Part shown: one piece after another, positions 1-5,808 of the stretch
How the letters are laid out: every line of letters begins with the position of its first letter
Position numbering within the stretch: position 1 is the first letter of the stretch
Assembly: GCA_016209805.1 (NCBI GenBank)
Contig: JACQVJ010000109.1
Span: forward strand, 1 to 5,808
Length of the DNA stretch: 5,808 nt
Direction of reading: 5' to 3'
From: Ignavibacteriota bacterium
Lineage (GTDB): Bacteria; Bacteroidota; Ignavibacteria; UBA10030; UBA6906
Made by a program: the position numbers and the translations under genes
Notes under the pieces: generated by a model
The model's input: only the letters and a program-made list of their open reading frames with translations
Told to the model about the DNA's origin: nothing
Databases searched by the model: none

Positions 1-1
1 A

Positions 2-400
2 CCGTACACGCTCCATCATCTTACCGAGACAACGCAGATCCTCACTTTCACGTTTATTGCATTCTGGCTATTGCGTCGTCAACTTGCGGGCGAACCGACG
101 ATCGCGTTGGACACGGATTGGTTCTATCGACGGCCTGCGCCACTCCTGTGGAGAAGCTTTGTCGTGCGCGTAGGCGCCTTCTTTGATTGGACTGAGTCGA
201 TAGCCATCGCCGCAGTAGGAAGTGCGGTACGGCTTACTCGAAATCCTCTGCAGGCCTTCAACGCGCGGGCAAGTGAGTCGGTCGATCGGGCTGACTTTGA
301 TCCAGACTTCTATCGCCGACCGATGGAGAATCTCATCGTTCTTGTCTTGCTCGGCGTGGTTGTGCTTTCCGTCGTCGGATTGATCTGGATTCTGACATAG
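2..400 (+). CDS. C-terminal end of a proton-conducting antiporter-like membrane subunit (MrpD/NuoL/NuoM type), 5' truncated by window edge
   Basis: The reading frame is open from base 2 and ends at TAG 398-400, leaving 132 residues of a longer protein; the TTG at 71 is internal. Visible features are an N-proximal PYTLHHLTET stretch leading into a hydrophobic helix (about residues 10-25), then PTIALDTDWFYRR, then a basic/amphipathic linker, and a last hydrophobic helix (about 108-131) ending in the C-terminus. From family knowledge, a 'TLDxDWFYRR' tail after the final antiporter helices is typical of proteins annotated as Na+/H+ antiporter subunit D or complex I-like proton-conducting subunits. 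These are inner-membrane proteins that move H+ or Na+. It lies directly before nuoN, so a role in a complex I-type or Mrp-like assembly is inferred. The core antiporter domain with its key Glu and Lys residues is outside the window, so MrpD, NuoL and NuoM cannot be told apart, and no symbol is given. Confidence 0.7.
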   Translation, partial: PYTLHHLTETTQILTFTFIAFWLLRRQLAGEPTIALDTDWFYRRPAPLLWRSFVVRVGAFFDWTESIAIAAVGSAVRLTRNPLQAFNARASESVDRADFDPDFYRRPMENLIVLVLLGVVVLSVVGLIWILT

Positions 401-404
401 GAGG
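399..404 (+). promoter_or_regulatory. Perfect Shine-Dalgarno AGGAGG overlapping the stop of the upstream gene
   Basis: AGGAGG spans 399-404 and shares bases with the TAG stop at 398-400. It sits 7 bases before a TTG at 412, which is ideal spacing for initiation there. It is 70 bases from the nuoN ATG at 475, so it cannot serve that start directly unless the RNA folds. It is one of the strongest ribosome binding sites in the window. Confidence 0.6.
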
Positions 405-411
405 TTTTTGC

Positions 412-429
412 TTGTCACAGGAATATTGA
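412..429 (+). other. Possible five-codon leader ORF (TTG start) in the nuoN reading frame
   Basis: TTG at 412 follows AGGAGG by 7 bases and opens the short frame Met-Ser-Gln-Glu-Tyr, ended by TGA at 427-429. It is in the same frame as nuoN; after the TGA the frame stays open through ATG 475. It may be a translated leader, the relic of an older nuoN start, or the trace of a point mutation or sequencing error. Nothing shows that a peptide is made. Confidence 0.25.
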
Positions 430-474
430 GTACATTTTGGCGACCTTCTAACGCAGTTCCTTTCTCATCACCAA

Positions 475-1905
475 ATGCATATGCCGATTACACTTCAGGA
501 TATGGTCGTAACTGGACCGCTAACGATTGTTTCAATCGCATCCCTTGTCGTGGTGACGATCCAGAGTATCAAAGACAAGAGTGAAGAGATTAATTTGTGG
601 ATTTCGATCCTTGGTTTGCTTGCCGCAGTCGGTGTGGCCTCCACCACGTTGGGAACTACCGGCAAGGCCTACGCAGAGATGGTGAGGACTGGTGGGTTCG
701 CCGACTTCTTTGGAATCGTCTTCTGTCTTGCGGGTCTGATCACGCTGATGCTCTCGAAGTCGTACATCCAGAGACAGGGCATCGAGCACGGAGAGTTCTA
801 TTCGCTCCTCCTTCTCGCCGTCGTCGGCATGATGCTGATGGCCGCCGCCGCGGACTTGATCGTTCTTTTCCTCGGCCTTGAGCTGATGTCGGTATCGTTC
901 TATATCATGGCCGGGTTGCAGCGCAAGCGTCTCGCCAGCAACGAGGCGGCACTCAAGTATTTTCTCCTCGGCGCGTTTGCCACCGGTTTTCTTCTTTATG
1001 GGATTGCGTTGATGTATGGCGCGACAAGCACGACAAACATCGAGTCGATCACGTCGCGATTGTCCGTAGTGAGTGAAAGCACGACGTTTGTCATCGGGGT
1101 GGGACTTCTGTTTGTTGGACTGGTGTTCAAGATTGCGGCCGTGCCATTTCACATGTGGGTTCCGGATGTGTATGAAGGAGCGCCGACGACGGTCAGTGCG
1201 TTCATGTCAACAGGAGGGAAGGCTGCAGCGTTCTCAGCAGTCCTGTTGATTTTCGCGCCGACCATGGTTGAGGCCATCCCTTCGATTCGTGAGATCATGG
1301 CTCTCGTTGCCGCGCTCTCGATGGTGCTCGGGAATGTGATTGCAATCTCCCAGAACAACATTAAACGCATGCTCGCATACTCCAGCATTGCTCATGCTGG
1401 ATACATCCTCACGGGTGTCGTTGCGGGGAACGCGTATGGCTACAATGGCGTCCTTTTCTATCTCGTTGCGTACACTGCAATGAACGTTGGCGCTTTCGGC
1501 GTTCTCTCCATGTTGGAATCAAGCGACGGTCAGAATCTCACATTCGACGATTACGCCGGGCTGTCTGCAAAGAAGCCAGTGCTTGCAGGCTTGATGGCGT
1601 TATTCATGTTTTCGCTTACCGGGATTCCGCCGTTCGCCGGATTCTTTGGGAAGTACTACGTCTTTGCCGGAGCGATTCAGGGTGGGTACACGTGGCTTGC
1701 GATCGTCGGCGTCCTCATGAGCGTGGTCTCTGCATACTATTACCTTCGCCTTGTGGTGTTGATGTACTTCAAGGATCAGCCATCCCTGATGGAGATGCCG
1801 TCAACGCGACTCGACGTTGCAGCGCTTGTTATTCCTGCAATCGCACTCGTTGTGTTTGGTGTCTTCCCTTCCACCATTCTTGATCTCATCGCCTACTTCG
1901 CATAG
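475..1905 (+). CDS. nuoN: NADH-quinone oxidoreductase subunit N
   Basis: A 476-residue, highly hydrophobic protein with about 14 predicted membrane helices, the normal size for NuoN. This is one of the three antiporter-like proton-pumping subunits in the membrane arm of respiratory complex I, which couples NADH (or ferredoxin) oxidation and quinone reduction to H+ export. The residues known to matter in the family are all visible: Glu136 in LGLELMS, Lys161 in ALKYFLLGA, Lys219 and His226 in VFKIAAVPFHMW, Lys249 in STGGKAAAFS, NIKRMLAYSSIAHAGY at 295-310, and Lys393 in GFFGKYYVF. These positions lie within a few residues of the E. coli numbering (E133, K158, K217, H224, K247, K395), which supports a start near 475. 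ATG 481 is an equally possible start. Neither has a Shine-Dalgarno sequence nearby, which is odd given the AGGAGG 70 bases upstream. nnr follows after 8 bases. Confidence 0.95.
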   Translation: MHMPITLQDMVVTGPLTIVSIASLVVVTIQSIKDKSEEINLWISILGLLAAVGVASTTLGTTGKAYAEMVRTGGFADFFGIVFCLAGLITLMLSKSYIQRQGIEHGEFYSLLLLAVVGMMLMAAAADLIVLFLGLELMSVSFYIMAGLQRKRLASNEAALKYFLLGAFATGFLLYGIALMYGATSTTNIESITSRLSVVSESTTFVIGVGLLFVGLVFKIAAVPFHMWVPDVYEGAPTTVSAFMSTGGKAAAFSAVLLIFAPTMVEAIPSIREIMALVAALSMVLGNVIAISQNNIKRMLAYSSIAHAGYILTGVVAGNAYGYNGVLFYLVAYTAMNVGAFGVLSMLESSDGQNLTFDDYAGLSAKKPVLAGLMALFMFSLTGIPPFAGFFGKYYVFAGAIQGGYTWLAIVGVLMSVVSAYYYLRLVVLMYFKDQPSLMEMPSTRLDVAALVIPAIALVVFGVFPSTILDLIAYFA

Positions 1906-1913
1906 GCCGACCG

Positions 1914-3472
1914 ATGCAGCTTCTTGCCACCGCCGAGCAGATGCAGCAGTTCGACAGCACGGCGATCACACAGTATTCTTTATCGGGAATGGTGTTGATG
2001 GAGAATGCCGGTCGTGCTTTTGTCGATCAGTTGGAGAGTACACACGGCTCGTTAGACTCCAAAACAGTGATTGTGCTTTGTGGGAAAGGGAATAACGGAG
2101 GAGACGGCTTCGTGATTGCGCGACATCTTGCGAATCGAGGGTGCTCCGTTCACGTGGCATTGCTTTGCAAGCGCACCGACGTACGGGGAGACGCGAAAAG
2201 GAATCTTGATATTCTTCTAAAGATCATCGCGGCAAAGCAACTTCGCGTTACGTTTGAAGAGATACTGTCGATAAGGAAGCTCGCCAAATTGCAAACACCT
2301 CATGTAATTGTGGATGCGATCTTCGGGACCGGGTTTTCCGGCAATGTGCGTGGTATTTACAAGCAAGCAATCGAATGGATTAACAGCAAGGATGCGTTTG
2401 TAGGTTCAGTAGACATCCCTTCTGGTGTCAATGGGTCGACGGGTGTGATCGGAAATGTCGGGGTACGCGCGGATCTGACAGTAACCTTCGTCCTTGCCAA
2501 GATCGGCCATTATGTTGGATCGGGGAGGGAACATTCGGGGGAAGTGGTTGTTGCGGACATCAGTATTCCCCGGTTCCTTCTTCAAGGGGGAAAGAAGGCC
2601 GTTTATCGTGTTGAGCCCGCTGATGTGACAAAAGTGTTGCCGCGAAGAACGCTTTCCGCCCACAAGTATAGTGTAGGCAAGGTGTTTGTGCTTGCAGGCT
2701 CGCGCTTCCTGACGGGCGCTCCGTACATGACAGCTCAATCGGCGATGAAGGCTGGCGCGGGTGCTGTAATCCTTGGTGTACCGAAATCGATTCATGCACC
2801 TCTGATAAGGAAACTGACAGAGGTAATGATAACACCTTTGGATGAGACCACCGCGGGCACAATCTCTCCTTCTGCGATGGAGCAAATTCGGGAACGGATT
2901 GAATGGTCGGATGTGGTTGCACTCGGTCCCGGCCTCTCTCGTCATGAGGAGACAGACCAGCTCGTCCTTGAGCTTATCTCCTCCATCTCTAAGCCGATGG
3001 TAATTGATGCAGATGGACTGAACATCCTCTCCACAAAGCCATCCGCTGTGAAGAAACGGAAGCATGCTACAATCCTCACCCCTCATGTCGGAGAGTTGAA
3101 GCGTTTGACAGGGCTTGACTCGAAGTACATCGACGATCAAAGGGTCGAAGTATCAACGGCAACTGCCCAAAAGTTGCGCAGCATCGTCACGTTGAAAGGT
3201 GCATCAACTGTCACCGGCACGCCCGAAGGGACAGCTTACGTTAACTCCACCGGCAACCCCGGTATGGCGACGGCCGGAGCCGGCGATGTGCTGACAGGTA
3301 TTGTTGCCTCTTTCGCTGCACAAGGGATGTTACCGGAAGAGGCGGCATATTCGGGAGTATTCGTTCACGGATTGGCGGGAGATATAGCTGCGAAAGAACA
3401 TGGAGAGAGAAGTCTGTTGGCCCTTGACATTCTCGAACATATTCCTGATGCCCTTAAACTCCTGGATTCCCG

Positions 3473-3476
<4 letters not shown>
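1914..3476 (+). CDS. nnr: Bifunctional NAD(P)H-hydrate epimerase / ADP- or ATP-dependent NAD(P)H-hydrate dehydratase
   Basis: A cytosolic metabolite-repair enzyme of 520 residues, the usual length for the fused form. The N-terminal YjeF_N/NnrE domain (about 1-225) interconverts the R and S forms of hydrated NAD(P)H. It shows MENAGRA at 29-35, the GKGNNGGDGF nucleotide loop at 57-66, VDAIFGTG at 133-140 and VDIPSG at 166-171. The C-terminal ribokinase-like NnrD domain (about 235-520) dehydrates the S form back to NAD(P)H using ADP or ATP. It shows KYSVGKVFVLAGS at 251-263, ALGPGL at 336-341, DADGLN at 365-370, TPHVGE at 389-394 and NPGMATAGAGDVLTG at 448-462 with the catalytic-type Asp458. Start ATG 1914 lies 8 bases after the nuoN stop with only a weak TAGG before it, so translational coupling to nuoN is likely. 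Its ATGA overlap with the VanZ-family gene points to one transcript. The NnrE active-site segment after IPSG reads GVNGSTG rather than the common GLDADTG, which is within family variation. Confidence 0.95.
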
Positions 3477-5089
<1,613 letters not shown>

Positions 5090-5092
5090 TTC

Positions 5093-5099
5093 AGGAGGA
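5093..5099 (+). promoter_or_regulatory. Ribosome binding site fixing the yajC start
   Basis: AGGAGGA at 5093-5099 ends 5 bases (counted from the last G, 5098) before GTG 5104. It decides the start: the in-frame TTG at 5080 would lie upstream of this site and place it inside the coding sequence. Confidence 0.85.
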
Positions 5100-5103
5100 A
5101 ATA

Positions 5104-5448
5104 GTGAGTACTTTGTTCTTCCTTGCCATGGCACCACCACCCGGTGGAAATGGAGGTGGGGGCGGGATGTTCGGCACGCTGATGATGTTTGCACTCATCA
5201 TCTTGATTTTCTACTTCATGATTCTGCGTCCGCAACAAAAGAGGCAGAAGGAGCGGCAGAAGATACTTGAATCTGTTAAGAAGGGAGATAAGATTATTAC
5301 TGCAGGCGGACTACATGGAACGATTGCGGGGCTTGACGAAAAGACGTTTCTGCTGGAAGTTGGTGATAAAGTGAAGTTGAAGTTCGACCGCTCTGCTGTC
5401 GGAACAATCATCAAGGAAGGCGAATCAGAGACCAAAGGAGCAAAGTAA
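5104..5448 (+). CDS. yajC: Sec translocon accessory subunit YajC
   Basis: A 114-residue single-pass membrane protein that associates with SecDF and SecYEG and supports preprotein translocation and membrane insertion. The start GTG 5104 is set by the AGGAGGA just upstream. The layout is typical: a short N-terminus (MSTLFFLAM), a Pro/Gly-rich linker ([11 protein letters not shown], 11-21), one transmembrane helix (about 22-41), the conserved [10 protein letters not shown] at 41-50, and a cytosolic domain with [14 protein letters not shown] (61-74) and [16 protein letters not shown] (84-99). The C-terminus is a charged Lys/Glu tail. Length is normal for the family. It follows tgt as in many bacteria, but the usual next genes secD and secF are not here; ribB comes next, after a hairpin. 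Membership is very secure; why it lies beside ribB is unknown. Confidence 0.95.
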   Translation: MSTLFFLAMAPPPGGNGGGGGMFGTLMMFALIILIFYFMILRPQQKRQKERQKILESVKKGDKIITAGGLHGTIAGLDEKTFLLEVGDKVKLKFDRSAVGTIIKEGESETKGAK

Positions 5449-5449
5449 G

Positions 5450-5470
5450 TGGTCGTTGTCTTTACGACCA
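5450..5470 (+). other. Perfect 7-bp hairpin between yajC and ribB
   Basis: TGGTCGT (5450-5456) and ACGACCA (5464-5470) are exact reverse complements around the 7-base loop TGTCTTT. The stem starts two bases after the yajC stop and ends directly next to the ribB ribosome binding site. No T-run follows, so it does not look like an intrinsic terminator. It could affect translation of ribB, protect or mark an mRNA end, or be chance. It is much too small to be an FMN riboswitch. Confidence 0.45.
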
Positions 5471-5477
5471 GGGAGGA
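5471..5477 (+). promoter_or_regulatory. Ribosome binding site of ribB
   Basis: GGGAGGA at 5471-5477 precedes ATG 5484 by about 7 bases and supports that start. It begins immediately after the 3' arm of the 5450-5470 hairpin, so folding there could influence ribosome access. Confidence 0.8.
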
Positions 5478-5483
5478 ATCTAC

Positions 5484-5808
5484 ATGTCATCATCGACTCA
5501 TCATGCAATCAGATTCAATACCATAGACGAAGCGATCCAGGATATCAAGGCCGGCAGGATCGTCATTGTGGTTGACGACGAGGATCGTGAGAATGAGGGG
5601 GATTTTGTTTGTGCGGCGGAGTTCGTGGATGCGAAGGTGATCAACTTCCTGGCGAAGGAGGGAAGAGGAATTATCTGCGCGCCAATTCTTCCGTCTCGTG
5701 CCAAGGAGCTGGGCCTCGATCCAATGGTTGACAGCAATACCTCCCTGCATGAAACATCGTTTACTGTGTCTGTGGATTATATTCACGGAACCTCAACTGG
5801 GGTATCCG
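5484..5808 (+). CDS. ribB: 3,4-dihydroxy-2-butanone 4-phosphate synthase (RibB domain), 3' truncated by window edge
   Basis: The first 108 residues are present and the frame is open to the window end. The enzyme converts ribulose 5-phosphate to 3,4-dihydroxy-2-butanone 4-phosphate plus formate, supplying the four-carbon unit of riboflavin; it acts in the cytosol and needs Mg2+. Diagnostic motifs are [13 protein letters not shown] at 29-41 (acidic metal- and substrate-binding loop), [12 protein letters not shown] at 57-68, and the start of the TGVS motif at 105-108, cut off by the edge. ATG 5484 is backed by GGGAGGA 7 bases upstream. In many bacteria this domain is fused to GTP cyclohydrolase II (RibA) as RibBA. 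The C-terminal half lies outside, so fused and stand-alone forms cannot be separated. No riboflavin (FMN) riboswitch fits in the 35-base gap before it. Confidence 0.92.
   Translation, partial: MSSSTHHAIRFNTIDEAIQDIKAGRIVIVVDDEDRENEGDFVCAAEFVDAKVINFLAKEGRGIICAPILPSRAKELGLDPMVDSNTSLHETSFTVSVDYIHGTSTGVS

Noticed and set aside
532..1152. 206-codon open frame on the - strand inside nuoN
   Set aside because: It lies wholly antisense to a strongly conserved gene. Its translation is rich in charged and His residues with no recognisable domain, as expected for a shadow of a hydrophobic gene.
2406..3140. 244-codon open frame on the - strand inside nnr
   Set aside because: Antisense to both conserved Nnr domains. 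Its composition is Cys/Arg/His-rich with no family motif and no ribosome binding site evidence.
5449..5483. FMN riboswitch ahead of ribB
   Set aside because: The gap is 35 bases. An FMN riboswitch needs well over 100 bases of conserved multi-helix structure, which is not present here or in the end of yajC.

Overview
The window is ordinary bacterial chromosome, about half G+C, with every recognisable gene on the + strand and very little space between genes. No mobile element, CRISPR array, tRNA or rRNA is visible. The gene order (nuoN, nnr, VanZ-family gene, tgt, yajC, ribB), strong AGGAGG-type ribosome binding sites on yajC and ribB, and a Tgt sequence with the '[18 protein letters not shown]' N-terminal style suggest a member of the Bacteroidota/Chlorobiota/Ignavibacteria (FCB) assemblage. 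That placement rests on family resemblance judged by eye, not on a search.

Bases 1-1905 hold two membrane genes of a respiratory complex I-type cluster. The first is the C-terminal end of a proton-conducting antiporter-like subunit of MrpD/NuoL/NuoM type. The second is a complete nuoN, in which all the charged residues used for proton pumping are present. The 74-base gap between them contains a perfect AGGAGG site followed by a TTG codon and an in-frame stop after five codons. The apparent nuoN start lies 48 bases after that stop and has no binding site of its own.

Bases 1914-3862 hold a bifunctional NAD(P)H-hydrate epimerase/dehydratase (nnr), which repairs damaged NAD(P)H. It starts 8 bases after nuoN and overlaps the next gene, a small VanZ-family membrane protein, by 4 bases (ATGA). 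These three genes look co-transcribed and probably translationally coupled.

Bases 3939-5448 hold tgt (queuosine tRNA modification) and yajC (accessory subunit of the Sec translocon). This is the classical tgt-yajC pair, but secD/secF do not follow directly. Instead a 21-base perfect hairpin abuts the ribosome binding site of ribB (riboflavin synthesis), which runs off the right edge.

I find no convincing undescribed system. The points most worth a second look are the mini-ORF before nuoN, the hairpin before ribB, the uncertain tgt start, and the antiporter-like subunit sitting where NuoM would normally be.
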